Positions 12,990 to 23,409 of a stretch of 64,000 bases of DNA are shown piece after piece. The position numbers and the translations under genes are program-made. The notes beneath the pieces were generated by a model. The model worked only from the letters and a program-made list of their open reading frames with translations. It made no database searches and was not told the origin of the DNA. The DNA is from Acanthochlamys bracteata (lineage: Eukaryota > Streptophyta > Magnoliopsida > Pandanales > Velloziaceae), in the NCBI GenBank assembly GCA_019914995.1, contig CM034129.1, positions 7,987,225 to 8,051,224 of the forward strand. Reading direction: 5' to 3'. Position 1 is the first letter of the stretch. Every line of letters begins with the position of its first letter.

Positions 12990-13840
12990 TCACTGCTAGA
13001 TGTGGATCTTTCTCGATTACTTTGTCCGCGACCTCTAATGTTTGAAACTTCCACTTGATTTTGAATGGTTTGTTGTTGGGAACCACGTCGCCTACCTCAA
13101 CCACGACTACGACCTCTACTATTTAATCATCGATCATTTAGAGTCAACTTCGACTCTAATGCTTGTTCCACAAATGGAAAACTAGTCTTTTTTAACATCT
13201 GTTTATGAATTTAGAGAGATCGTACGAGCTCCTCTATAGAAATCTCCTCCAAATTTTTTGACTTCTCAATTGCCGCACCACGTGTTCGAACTTTGATGTG
13301 AGTGATCGGAGTAACTTCTCCATCACTTGGATATCTTCAGTAGTCTCAGTATTTTTCCTCATTGTATTCACAATTAAAACTAATTCTGAATAATAATAAG
13401 AGATCTTTTTTATTCATCTTTCATTTGAACAGTTTCAAACTCGCTCGTCAAAATTTGGAGACGAATTCACTGCACCATTTCGTCTTCTTGGTAGATGGTA
13501 GTAAGAATTTTTCATACTTCTTTACATATTATTATTTCGGTTACTCTTTTGAAAATAGACTCGTCTACTCCTTAATAGAGTAAAAAATGAGTCCTACTTA
13601 TCCTTCTTTCTTTCCTCTTTTAGAATTTTTCCGTTCATTTGTATAGACGGCTTCTTCCTCCAGTGCGAGCTCCGTTAATCTATCACTAACAAACTCACAC
13701 AAATTTTGAGAACCAAATAAGGCTCTCATTTGTATTGACCAACTATCATAGTTATATTTTGATAACTTTGGAACTAGAAAATTGACAAGATTATCGGTGG
13801 AAGTCATAAAAAATTTGGATCGACTTGGCTTTGGTATCAC
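12610..13840 (-). pseudogene. Copia gag remnant
   Basis: At 13598-13840 the minus strand has an open stretch with FLVPKLSKYNYDSWSIQMRA, the N-terminal gag pattern of plant copia elements (a conserved Trp in 'Y..W...M'), followed by acidic and basic tails. Further left the frame is broken until the zinc-knuckle and protease-start region at 12800-13100. It would form the particle protein of the retroelement but is not intact. Its N-terminus lies just inside the right LTR and primer-site relic. Confidence 0.7.
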
Positions 13841-14863
13841 TTATTGGTTCTAAGTTGAAGAACTTAGAACTCTATTACTAGATAAATTAGAAGCTCTCTT
13901 TGAAGGAGAATTTTCTTTAGAAGACTTTTTGCTTTTCTCACTTGATGCAAAACATGTTACAAGCATCCTTATATAGGTATTACAATCTAAAGCATTATAT
14001 TAACTAAGGCATAAACAAAATGAAACCTACAACCATTACTAAATTTTTAATTCTATTCACTAATTCTCCTAAATAACTTATGTGCCCACGACTATTACTT
14101 GCACACTTTCTTTCTTTGATGCTTTGAGAAACTTCCAAATAAATGCATGAGTTTATTTGATATTCCGGCACGAGGTGCAAGCGTTCACATTGCCGGAGGG
14201 CCATGCATTACTTTACAGTTCTGACTAACGTTATAGTGCATGGGTTGAACATTCACGATTGTAAGCCTGGTACAATACTTATGTTAGAGACTCGCCGGAG
14301 CACTACGGATGGCAGAATAGGTCTGATGGGATTGACGTTTCCTTTTTCGGTATAACAGAATGTGGCCAATGTTTATTAAAAGATTCATTGATTGATTAAA
14401 GTTAAATGTGTGTTTATTGGATTGAAGGGGGAGTCATATATGGGTAGACCACTATAGTTTTCAAACTGTACCGATGCCTAGGTGGAGGCGATCCATGGAT
14501 TAACGGCTATAATGATATCGAACAACTACATGACCCACCATGATAAGGTGATCCTGCTGGGCCACAGTAATTCGCTCATGTCAGACAAGAACATGGAGGT
14601 CACCATTGCCTTCAACCATTTCGGAGAAGGACTCATTCAGAGAATACCAAGGTTGATCTCTGCTTTATTTTATTCTCTAGTTGATTAGTTATAAGGAAGA
14701 GCTTGGTTTGATTTGGGTTGTTTGCAGGTGTCGGTACGGATACTTCCATGTAGTAAACAATGACTACACTCACTAGGAGATGTACACCATAGGCGGAAAT
14801 GCAGCCCCCACCATCAACAGGCAAGGCGGTTTCCTAGCTCCTGATAATGGATCCGCCAAAGAG

Positions 14864-15440
14864 GTGAAAATATTATGCTTTTGCTTCTCTATTTGAATTA
14901 CTTGGTTTCTGAATTTAATATTAAAACTTGGAATTTTTTAACATCAACAGTCAAGGCCTTCCTCCCTAGTTAGTTCAATTACCATGTTGGTAGGTGCACT
15001 CATGTTGTTAACAACCATTGATCATATGCAGAAAGGGCTCACGTTGTTAACAACCATTGATCGAGCAAGGTATGTATAGAGGTATATATATACAAGTATG
15101 AGTGAAGGTTGGGAGAATAAGGTGAACAGAACATATTTAGTTTCTCTTTCTTTCCCTTGGATTGTTGTTCTTGTCTTTTCTGTTCTTAAGTTGACACTTA
15201 AGTCGACAACTTCGTTTTGCCGTATTTTCATGTACCAAGAAAATCCTACCAAAATAGAGATAGCTATGTACAGAAGTCTCGTATACATATCTCTCCTTGA
15301 AGAGTTTAAATGGGAGTTCTACGTTCGCGATGCTAGTTTCCTAAAATGCACTATTGGCTTCAAGTAACATTATTTCTAATAAATAATATTTTAATTTAAA
15401 AAATATATATATAGAGAGAGGAGAGATAAGCGTATTTTTT
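14864..15440. other. Intergenic, with a small tandem duplication
   Basis: The string GTTGTTAACAACCATTGATC occurs twice, near 15006 and 15042, a short direct duplication. Open frames on both strands at 15022-15367 overlap and have no recognisable product. A short TA run at about 15402-15412 lies beside the next element. Confidence 0.45.
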
Positions 15441-17108
15441 TCTCTCGGGCACTCCGGCCGCACCTCTGCTAATTTCTCCCCACGGCCCTGCTCTCGCTCA
15501 CCTCTTTCCCCGATGCCGAGTTCGTTCTCTTTTCCTCCGACCTTCTCCTACCTTCAATTCATTCATATCGTTGCCGCCGCTCCGACAATCGAATCCGCGA
15601 TCGCGGCTGTGAACCCTAACATCGCCGCTGCCGATCTCGTTCCTCCGTCCTTCTTTTTTTTTCTTTTTTCTTTCTCTCTTTTTCAATAAATTTCTTTGTC
15701 ATAGTTTTGCTTAATATTCCTCAAAGATTTGATCTTCCCCACTGTAATGACTGCTTGAATTAGCGAGAAGATAAAAACTGGTTTCTCATTTAGTCGTGTT
15801 TTCCTTTGAAGTTTTTTTTCTCATGTTTAGCTTATAATGTTTATTGTTGTTTCTCCACTAGAGAAGCTTGTTGATGTTTCTCAAGGATCATCCCTGAAAG
15901 GAAGATTTGTTTGATGGTGAGTATGTGCAAGAAGCTACCAGGAAGCACTTTGTTGATGCTTCCTGAATTGTTCTGAATTTCTATTTGTCTATACGCATGG
16001 CTTACTTTGTAACAGGAGCTTCTACTAGTATTCATTGATATTGGTGTAGGAATTAATATGCATTTTCATTGTGCTGTAGAGAATGAACATGCATTTGATC
16101 TCCTTTATTGCATAACTTTCAAGATGATGAATAGCTCCTGCTCCTAGACACAGTCCTACGCTTGTCTGCTCGGACATCTCTTGCACTATCACGAGGCCTT
16201 AGTCTCTCTGCATGTGGTGAACGACCACCAGTTGGTTCTTTCCTTGAGGTCATAGTTTGTTGTTTTTTATCTGGCACAGCAAATGGTAACGCAAAGGTTA
16301 AAACTATGCAGTAAAGGAGATCAAATGCTCGTTCATTCTCTACAGCACAATGAAAATGCATATTAATTCCTACACCAATATCAATGAATACTAGCAGAAG
16401 CTCCTGTTACAAAGTAAGCTTCTTGGTAGCTTACTTGCACATACTCACCATCAAACAAATCTTCCTTTCAAGGATGATCCTTGAGAAACATCAATAAGCT
16501 TCTCTAGTGGAGAAACAACAATAAACATTATAAGCTAAACATGAGAAAAAAAACTTCAAAGGAAAACACGACTAAATGAGAAACCAGTTTTTATCTTCTC
16601 GCTAATTCAAGCAGTCATTACAGTGGGGAAGATCAAATCTTTGAGGAATATTAAGCAAAACTATGACAAAGAAATTTATTCAAAAAGAGAGAAAGAAAAA
16701 AGAAAAAGAAAGAAGGACGGAGGAACGAGATCGGCAGCGGCGATATTAGGGTTCACAGCCGCGATCGCGGATTCGATTGTCGGAGCGGCGGCAACGATCT
16801 AAAATGAATTGAAGGTAGGAGAAGGTCGGAGGAAAAGAGAACGAACTCGGCGTCGGGGAAGGAGGTGAGCAAGAGCAGGGCCGTGGGGAGAAATTAGCAG
16901 AGGTGCGGCTGCGAGGGAGCGAGGAAGAAGAAACGAAAAGAACGAGAGAGAGAAGAGAAACTGCGAAGTAAAGAAATGACGAGTGAAATGACCAAACTAA
17001 TCTCCCGTAAGCTTATCTAAGCGTGTTCTCTCTCTTTTAATCTTGTCCGTCAGATTTTGATCCGACGGTCTGAAACGATGGAGTGCCGGAGTGCCCGAGA
17101 GGGGACCC
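15441..17108. mobile_element. Long-terminal-inverted-repeat element (foldback or Pack-MULE type)
   Basis: The left arm (15441 to about 16113) is repeated in inverse on the right (about 16306-17108), with only scattered differences. Examples are 'CGGCTGTGAACCCTAACATC' against 'GATATTAGGGTTCACAGCCG', and 'GAAGGAAGATTTG'-type blocks on each side. Outer ends pair as CTCTCGGGCACTCCGG and CCGGAGTGCCCGAGAG. The left arm lacks about 165 bp present in the right arm (about 16912-17085). A TA microsatellite lies on each side. Arms of 650-800 bp fit Mutator-like elements. The arm sequence looks like the GC-rich 5' leader and first intron of a plant gene, so gene capture is inferred. The gene it came from is not known. 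Confidence 0.8.
16119..16310 (-). pseudogene. Captured Arg/Ser-rich coding tail in the element's spacer
   Basis: The unpaired spacer between the two arms, read on the minus strand, continues an open frame out of the right arm (ENERAFDLLYCI) and ends with RSPHAERLRPRDSARDVRAD then RTVSRSRSYSSS and a stop. Scattered Arg/Ser dipeptides and the clean stop look like the C-terminus of an SR-type nuclear protein, possibly a splicing-related factor; the family is not identified. A CAATAAA-like string follows the stop. The matching N-terminal coding part is absent, so I treat it as a transduplicated fragment. Confidence 0.45.
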
Positions 17109-17129
17109 ATATATATATATATATATATA
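17109..17129. repeat. (AT)n microsatellite
   Basis: About ten AT units directly abut the right end of the long-inverted-repeat element. Confidence 0.9.
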
Positions 17130-17600
17130 AAGATATAAATGTATGCTTTGATTGATAGGGACATTTCTTCGAAGAGGATTGAAAGGGTAATGAGATAAAA
17201 GAGAGGCATATGATAAGCATGCGAGGGTGTTGCTATTTCATGCAGACTTTCTAAAGATTTCTGTCCTGAACTTTGAAAAAAATCTTCCAATTCATTGCTT
17301 CCATTAAATTGAGACCACCGACTTGATATGATAATCAAGTACTTCAATCTTCTCACTATAGATTGCTCCTCGTAATGATATGATATTTTCTTCCACCATC
17401 CCATTGTTTGCATCGAAGCAAGATGGCAGCCTATTCTCTTCAACTGCGAAGCAGCGGTAGAACATCTCTCCCTTAGAGTATGAACCATCCACAATATGGG
17501 TATCGATGCCAACAATAAATGCTTTAGCAAGAAACTAGTTGCGCCTCGAACCAATTCACCAATGAAAATTTTCTGCATATCATTCTAATTTGAATGTTAT
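17130..17600 (-). other. Unrecognised minus-strand coding-like stretch
   Basis: Two minus-strand frames overlap here: one open across 16997-17578 and a second with GSYSKGEMFYRCFAVEENRL and LPSCFDANNGMVEEN at 17304-17492. The second has protein-like composition but I recognise no family. The longer frame runs through the (AT)n repeat into the neighbouring transposon, so at least its C-terminal third is not real coding sequence. An exon or exon relic is possible. Confidence 0.25.
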
Positions 17601-19295
17601 ATATATAGTATGGTCGATTAGTTTGACATTCTGAGTATTGGATACAGGTTCAAAACCATCAGCATATAGGATAGTGCGTTTAGTATTGCTTCTTCTAAAA
17701 ATTCATTCTCTAAAATTACTTATTTTTAATAAATTTTTTATAATATTTTATAAAATATGTTTAAATTTTAAAAAATTATAAAAAAATTCTATATTATAAA
17801 ATTTTATTATTATTTATTTTTTTAATTTTATATTTTAAAAAATAGAATTTATATTTTAAATTATGACAAAATATTTTTTATTGATAAGCACTCCCAATTA
17901 TTCCATTATTGTAAAACAAAGCTCTCGCTTATATAAGCGCCGTAGAATATTTTTGGAATGTTTGAATGTGATACTATTTTCTGCAAAATAAGTCATTTAT
18001 TTATAAACCATGAACCGCTCAAATTTTCCGTGAAAATTTTTATTCGTAAAGAAGTAAAAATTTTCTCTCGGTCCTCTCGTTCTCAGACACTTGTTGTTCC
18101 TCAAGAAATAAAACTTCGCACATAATCATCCTCATCGCTAATTCCTCCATTTATTAACTTATTTTCACAAATTATTAATTAAATTTTATTATATGAATAG
18201 TAATTTATTTATGTATTTTAAATTAATTAAAAAATATAAATTAATTATTAATGTACAATATTAATTATTATTACTAAAAAATAGTTAGATATTAATAATG
18301 TTCAAAACAGATATATAAAGCTAAACAATCAAACTATATAATAAAATTCACAAATTTAATATATTTAAGAGTATTTTAAACATTGCTGCTCTCCTTTGAC
18401 ATTTTTATCAAGCACCATCCTCAGCTGTAAAATAAGTCGATTTTATCTAAGCATATTTATGAAATAAGCTTCTTATTTTAGAAATAAACTTAATTTCCTT
18501 ATCTAAGATTCCTAATTTTAAGTGAAACCAAACATGCCCTAACTTTTTCTTAAACAAGTAAGACCTAGGCTTTTCTTTTTTTCTTTTGAAAACAAAAACT
18601 GAGGGTTTCAGTGGCTGAGTTTGAAAATGGATTTCTCAACAATTTGACCTTTTTCTTTTGGGTAAAGTGACACAATCATAATTTGATTCCATAAAGAGGA
18701 AGGTAGTCTGTAATTGCCAAATCATTAGGTGCTTAGGGCGTTTTTTTCTACACCCATTTATACAATGTCCTTGACAATAACAACTCAACTAGACATTTTT
18801 CAGTGTAATGGAAGTTTTGTTTTAGACTTAGACAACAAACATGTGAAGATATACAAATTACTTTCAATAAGTATAGTAGATACCTCCCATTGCCCATAAG
18901 AAGTTAAAAGGAGATTTTGATAGTAACTCATGTTATCTAAGATCGATCTTCGGATTTGGTTTGTATTAATATTATGAAAAAATTAAAGGATGCATCTTAT
19001 CAATGAACTCTGTTCCAATAGCAAGCACAACATACAAGAATCTTCAACAAGACATAGCAGGTATATATTAATTAGAGCATGAAATTAAATTCCAATATTT
19101 TTCTTTTCCTTTTTTGTGTTTTTTATTTCTTTTTTGGAATAACGAATAGTATTTCCTAGCAAAGACACCACGGTTCCAGATATGCTTACAATAACATTCA
19201 TTGCTTTGCAAAACCATGCCTAACCTTCAATGTGCACAACTGCTCAACCACTGCCTGACTCGAAGATCGATCAATTAGCCATGTATCATCTCAAA
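17601..19295. other. AT-rich intergenic DNA downstream of the AGP gene
   Basis: About 17680-17950 and 18380-18540 carry the 'TTTTA...AAAATTATAAAA' and 'AAGCACTC' text typical of degraded foldback elements, without clear ends. The region next to 19295 should contain the 3' untranslated region of the minus-strand AGP gene. No gene is seen. Confidence 0.45.
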
Positions 19296-20093
19296 TTAAA
19301 ACATAAAGAAGCTGACGACGAAAGAGGCAACCAAGGAGGTAACGGTAAAGGATGATCCCCCATTAGCATCAGAGGTATTTTTATCGCTCGGCGTATCTGC
19401 ATGGTGGCTCGGCGGTAGTGCCGACGCATGATCTGTCGACTTAGTCTCTAGTGTAGCACTTATCAGATCCCCAATGCCCGGTGACGTTAGGAGATCTTGA
19501 GTTGATGGAGAAATTGCAGCCCCTTTTAGCATATCATTAGCTCCACCTCTACTAATCAACAATGGAATTGCAGAAGCAACGGTATCTTTTGACGACGGAG
19601 GGATGGCATATGCATCCTCCACCTTATTTATTAGGTCTGAAATTGATGGTGCGTGTACATCTTTTGAGGACGGAGGGATGGCACCCTTCACCTTGTCAAT
19701 GGTATCCGCAGATATTGAGCCCGTACCAGTTATTATATCTTGCAAATTCTTCGCAGCATCAGGCGAGGATAGCACGACGTCTTCGATAGACTTGACAATA
19801 CTGGTTGGAATTTGGTGGTCAACTTCTTTCTGCTTCATCGGCGTAGGACTAGGAGAAGGAGAAGCGGCAGGAGCTGCGGATGGTGCTAGCATAGGTGCAG
19901 GCGCCTTACGATGGTGATGATGTCCAGCGTGAGGACCATGGTGGCCTTCCTTAGGGCCGTGGTGGCCGTGTCGGAAAAGATTAGCAGCAGGTCCTGGTGC
20001 AGGTGCTTGAAGGTTTACAATTTCTGCAGTTGTTGATACGATAACAAATGAAAAGAAGATAAACGTTAGGGAGGATGCCGGTCTTTGAGCCAT
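19296..20093 (-). CDS. His-rich arabinogalactan protein, probably GPI-anchored
   Basis: A single-exon, 265-residue secreted protein, probably heavily O-glycosylated and held on the outer face of the plasma membrane. Seen in the sequence: a hydrophobic signal peptide (about 1-24); a Pro/Ala stretch (APAPGPA, 30-36); a His/Gly stretch with HGHHGP, EGHHGPHAGHHHH (42-62); an AGP-type Ala/Pro/Ser segment (64-85, with APAP and SPSPSPTP); a less repetitive middle holding two AIPPSSKD repeats (138-145, 163-170); and a hydrophobic C-terminal tail (249-265) after small residues (DANGGSS), as expected for a GPI signal. Dipeptides AP, SP and TP are the usual sites for hydroxyproline-linked arabinogalactan. 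I chose the ATG at 20093; the frame extends upstream only to a TTG. Function beyond cell-surface glycoprotein is unknown. Confidence 0.85.
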   Translation of the reverse strand: MAQRPASSLTFIFFSFVIVSTTAEIVNLQAPAPGPAANLFRHGHHGPKEGHHGPHAGHHHHRKAPAPMLAPSAAPAASPSPSPTPMKQKEVDHQIPTSIVKSIEDVVLSSPDAAKNLQDIITGTGSISADTIDKVKGAIPPSSKDVHAPSISDLINKVEDAYAIPPSSKDTVASAIPLLISRGGANDMLKGAAISPSTQDLLTSPGIGDLISATLETKSTDHASALPPSHHADTPSDKNTSDANGGSSFTVTSLVASFVVSFFMF

Positions 20094-22545
20094 GGCCAAC
20101 TACGGATCACCCCTCGATCGGAGGAGGCCGGGGCTGGAGGAGAAGAAGGACAAGGTAAGGGGACGAAAGATGTAGCTAGCATGCATAGAAGGGTGGAAAG
20201 CGAGATGAACGGAGTAGTAGTCTATTAAAAGAGCAAATATTAATTGTTGGTCGGAAGAAACGGAGGGAAATTAGGAACAAGCTGGAGGTGCTTTATTTGG
20301 TTTTGTAATAGCGCTTTATGAGTACGGTGAGCCGTATTTGACGGGGAATAGAAATATATATAGCTTTTTTGAGTATTTACATTTTGTAATGCGTGTTCCA
20401 TTAAATTAGAAATGAGTTTTTATAAATAATATTATTAAAAATAAATACATATTTTTAAATAAAAATAAGTTGAAAGTAATTTATTTTATTTTTTATATAA
20501 TTAAAATGAGATAAAATAACTTTTTAGTAAAAAAAAATAAATTATAAGCGTGAAAAGCACACTCTTTAACAATGATAGTTTACATTTCAATTTATTACCA
20601 TCCGAAGTATCATCTGCCCATTCTTTTTAAAAAGAATCTTTATAAAACAAAAAATATTTTCATCATTTTATAGAAAACTAGCTCTATATTATTTACTAAA
20701 ATAAAATAAAAATAATCAAAATTAAAATTTTACGATGTAAAACTTTTTTTATTTTAAAATTTTAAAAAATTATAAAATATATAAAAGATGTGATATAAAA
20801 AAATAAAAAAGAGTAGAAAAGTAATAAATATAAACTTACCAACCAAGAAACTATTGGAATCTTTTTCGTGAGCCAACGCAATGCGTAACTACTTAGAAAA
20901 AATTACAATCTTTTTTCTCATTTCTGAGTAGTTAGCAAATCCGATTTGAACCATAGAGTCGGAGGGTTCATCAATTTGGGACAAAAAATCGATTTCATAT
21001 TTAAACAGATAACTAATTACAATAATACTAAAAATTTAAAATAATTTCATCTCATATTGCTTATTATATTGGTTATAAGTAGTATTGAAATAATATTTAT
21101 AAATTTTAGTTTTATTTTTTTATTATCAATTGATTATAAAAATAATTCAAATTTTGTTACAAAATAAGCGGATTGAACTAGATCAGTTCAAAATTTAGTA
21201 GTTGCCTTCGCCAGCGCTTCCAATTTACACTGAACCGCCCTCTTGGATGAAGTAGAATCCAACGAATGCAGCTCAACAAGTTGCCAAGATTAGTTACAAA
21301 TCGAAGGTATTACCCTGAAGGACCGTAGCCGATTACTTGTGGCGAATTCGACGAATCGGAGAGCGCAAAAAGAAAAGTTTTGGAGAAAGAAAAGGGGAGA
21401 AGGTTACCGGGCCAGAGAGGATTGGAGTTCTCTAAAGGAACTGTAGGAAAAAACGAACGACGAACAAGAGAAGTGCGGTGACGGTGCCACCGGAGAGACA
21501 ACCGAAGAAAATGCTGAGAATGATTTGTTGGAGAGAAGAGCCGCCGCTGCAGGAGACTACGGTAGTGGGTGGATTGGCAGAAGACGGAGCAGGAATTGAG
21601 AGAGAGAAAGAGAAAGAGAAGGAAAGAAGGAATAGGGATCGAACTCAAGCACAGACAAACCAGCATGAACGCGATGAGGATTGGAAAAAAAACAAATTAG
21701 AGCATGTTTAGCTAAGAGGGCAGAAGTCTGCGAAAGACCGGAGGGAGCGAAGATCGGCATCAGGAAAGACACAATTGCGCAGGGAGGAAGAAATCGCAGC
21801 GGGGTGAAGGAGAGCAGAGCGAAATCGCTACAGGAAGGATGAGAGAAGAGTGGAGAGAGCGAGAAAGGAATGGGGGAGCAAATGGTGTAGCGTAGAGAAA
21901 TGGGTGGGATAGAAAAAATATATAAAAGTGTAATTTTGTAAACTTACCAGGATGCGAATCGTCTTTTCAGTCTCTAAAAGAAAAAGCTCTGCGCTTCTTT
22001 TCGAAAAAGCATCATATTTGATGCTTTTTTTTTAAAACAAATAAGCAGTTTATTTTGACAAAAAGCAACACTTGCCAAACACATATTTTACTGTTTTGTG
22101 TTTTTTTGAGCCAAGTAAAAAAAGCACATTCAAACATGGTCTAAATAAAACGATGGAAATGTATCTAGTTGGCTGTTGCTCGCTCTGTGTTTATTTTTTC
22201 ACCGATAAAATTACAAAAAACTCTTAATATCCATTTATTGATTTCTCCTTATAATTAGGCAAATAAGACTTATTACATAACAAAGCCGGCTAGGCAGCGA
22301 CACAAGATAGTTTCTTAATCCAAAATCATCTTAAATTAACTTTTATCAGCTTGTAAGTGGTGTAAGCAAGTTTTTTGTTAATTTTGTTGGATATCGAAAT
22401 CTACGGATGAGAAAATGACATTAACAACCTCTTCGTAGTAGTTTGTGATTTTGATGATTTAGGATGTTGTAGCGAATTTACTTCATTTTGGTGTTTTGTT
22501 GCTTCGAGATAGTATGCCTTTGTATAGTTTGAATCATAATTATCA
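20094..22545. other. Intergenic: AGP promoter side and transposon-like DNA
   Basis: 20094-20350 should hold the AGP leader and promoter. 20400-20830 is very AT-rich. 21300-21900 is a purine-rich block (AGAGAAAGAGAAAG tracts) whose minus-strand frames are low-complexity Ser/Leu/Phe. It is followed at 21950-22140 by 'GCACATTCAAACATGG'-type text, resembling one end of a non-autonomous element. No gene is recognised. Confidence 0.4.
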
Positions 22546-23409
22546 GAGCTGGACCGGACCGTCCGAATCGATCCGAAAATTATCGATCCGAGTGATAAAT
22601 TGGTCCGAATTTATAAAAAACGTCTATGCAATTGATCCGTTTTGACTCGTTTAACCTGTTTCAATCCGATCGATCCGGCCGCCCGGATCAACCCGGATTG
22701 AATGAAATTTTAAAAAATTAATTAAAAAGTTTAAATTGATGATATATTTGATGCAAAGTAATTATTAATAGTCCTATATTAAAAAATAATATATAGTTTA
22801 AATTTTGTATTTAAATATGATAATGTAAAAATAAAGTTTGTTATATCTCATTTATAAATATTAATTATTAGTGATTTTTAATTTTAATATTATAATATAT
22901 TCATATTTAAATATATATACTCAAAAAAATTGGTTGTCTTTTTTATGATTTATCGATTTTATAATTTTATCTTTTTCTAATCGTCTAGTTTATTTAAATA
23001 ATTTCTCATTATAAATTTTCGTTGTTATTATTATTATTGGTGGTGGTGGTGGTAATATGGTGGTAATATTTTAATTTTTGCTGTAACTAATTTTGCTGTT
23101 GTTGGTGGTGGTGATGCTATAGTAGAAATTCTCTAATTTTTTACTGTGATTGTTGCTACTGTTGTTGTTGGTATTGTCATAGTGGCAGTAAATTTCTCAC
23201 TGTAATTATTGTTGGTCGAAAATAACTAGATTTTTTGATGTGATTATTGTTATTATTGGTCGAAAAATAACGTCGACGATGCAGCCTTCTCGCTTCCGTC
23301 AACGCGTTAATATTATTGACCCAACGGTTCGATCCATTGACCCAACGGATCAATCCGAGAATTATGACTTAGATAGTTTTTCGGTTCGATGTCCGGTTCG
23401 GCTCTTACA
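22546..23409. mobile_element. Possible hAT- or MULE-like non-autonomous element
   Basis: The left end has AGAGCTGGACCGGACC and the right end has TGTCCGGTTCGGCTCTT, an imperfect inverted pair. Subterminal blocks are rich in 'GATCCG/CGGATC'. The interior has a GGT/GTT-rich simple-repeat stretch at about 23020-23200. No matching target duplication was found, so the boundaries are tentative. Confidence 0.4.

Larger units (their letters stand above)
11369..14170 (-). mobile_element. Rearranged Ty1/copia LTR retrotransposon
   Basis: The insert begins TGTTGG and ends CCGGCA, and is flanked by CGAAG (11364-11368) and CGAGG (14171-14175), a 5 bp target duplication with one mismatch. Three LTR-like blocks share text such as 'TTGATGCAAAA', 'CATTATATTAACTAA' and 'CACTAATTTTTC': about 11369-11700, 11935-12170 and 13841-14170. 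Beside the right LTR, read on the minus strand, is a decayed copy of the initiator-Met tRNA primer site (TGATACCAAAGC for TGGTATCAGAGC). Beside the middle LTR is a polypurine tract (GATTTGAAGGGG). About 11700-11930 (minus) encodes a broken RNase H tail (NPVHYERSKHIGTRFTFLRDH). Most of pol is missing, so it is non-autonomous. Confidence 0.85.
10550..14863 (+). pseudogene. Pectate lyase pseudogene split by a copia insertion
   Basis: Pectate lyases (polysaccharide lyase family 1) cleave de-esterified pectin in the cell wall. Pieces of one appear in order. 10550-10609 gives AVPDPEVVVQEVQR before a GT donor. About 11025-11368 gives [52 protein letters not shown] and RDMVIKLK. 14171-14350 gives RGASVHIAGGPCITLQF and VRDSPEHYGW. 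14482-14660 gives ISNNYMTHHDKVILLGHS and VTIAFNHFGEGLIQRIPR. 14731-14863 gives CRYGYFHVVNNDYTH and GGNAAPTINRQGG. A retroelement sits inside the DGRGAS segment. Two Trp codons (in the DPNW and DYTHW contexts) are TAG, and frameshifts occur near 11330 and 14230-14340. The C-terminal part was not found. It cannot encode a working enzyme. Confidence 0.9.

Noticed and set aside
15022..15367. Two overlapping open frames of 88-89 codons on opposite strands
   Set aside because: No recognisable domain on either strand and no splice context after the pectate lyase relic.
16997..17578. A 193-codon minus-strand frame, the longest outside the main genes after the AGP and transposase pieces
   Set aside because: It reads through an (AT)n run and the end of a transposon; no domain was recognised, so it is not called as a gene, though part is kept as an unrecognised coding-like stretch.
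20094..20099. An upstream start for the AGP two codons earlier
   Set aside because: The codon there is TTG, not ATG; the first ATG is at 20093.
21310..21772. Overlapping frames on both strands in a purine-rich block
   Set aside because: Ser/Leu/Phe-rich or Glu/Arg-rich translations of AGAGAA tracts; likely a transposon subterminal region.
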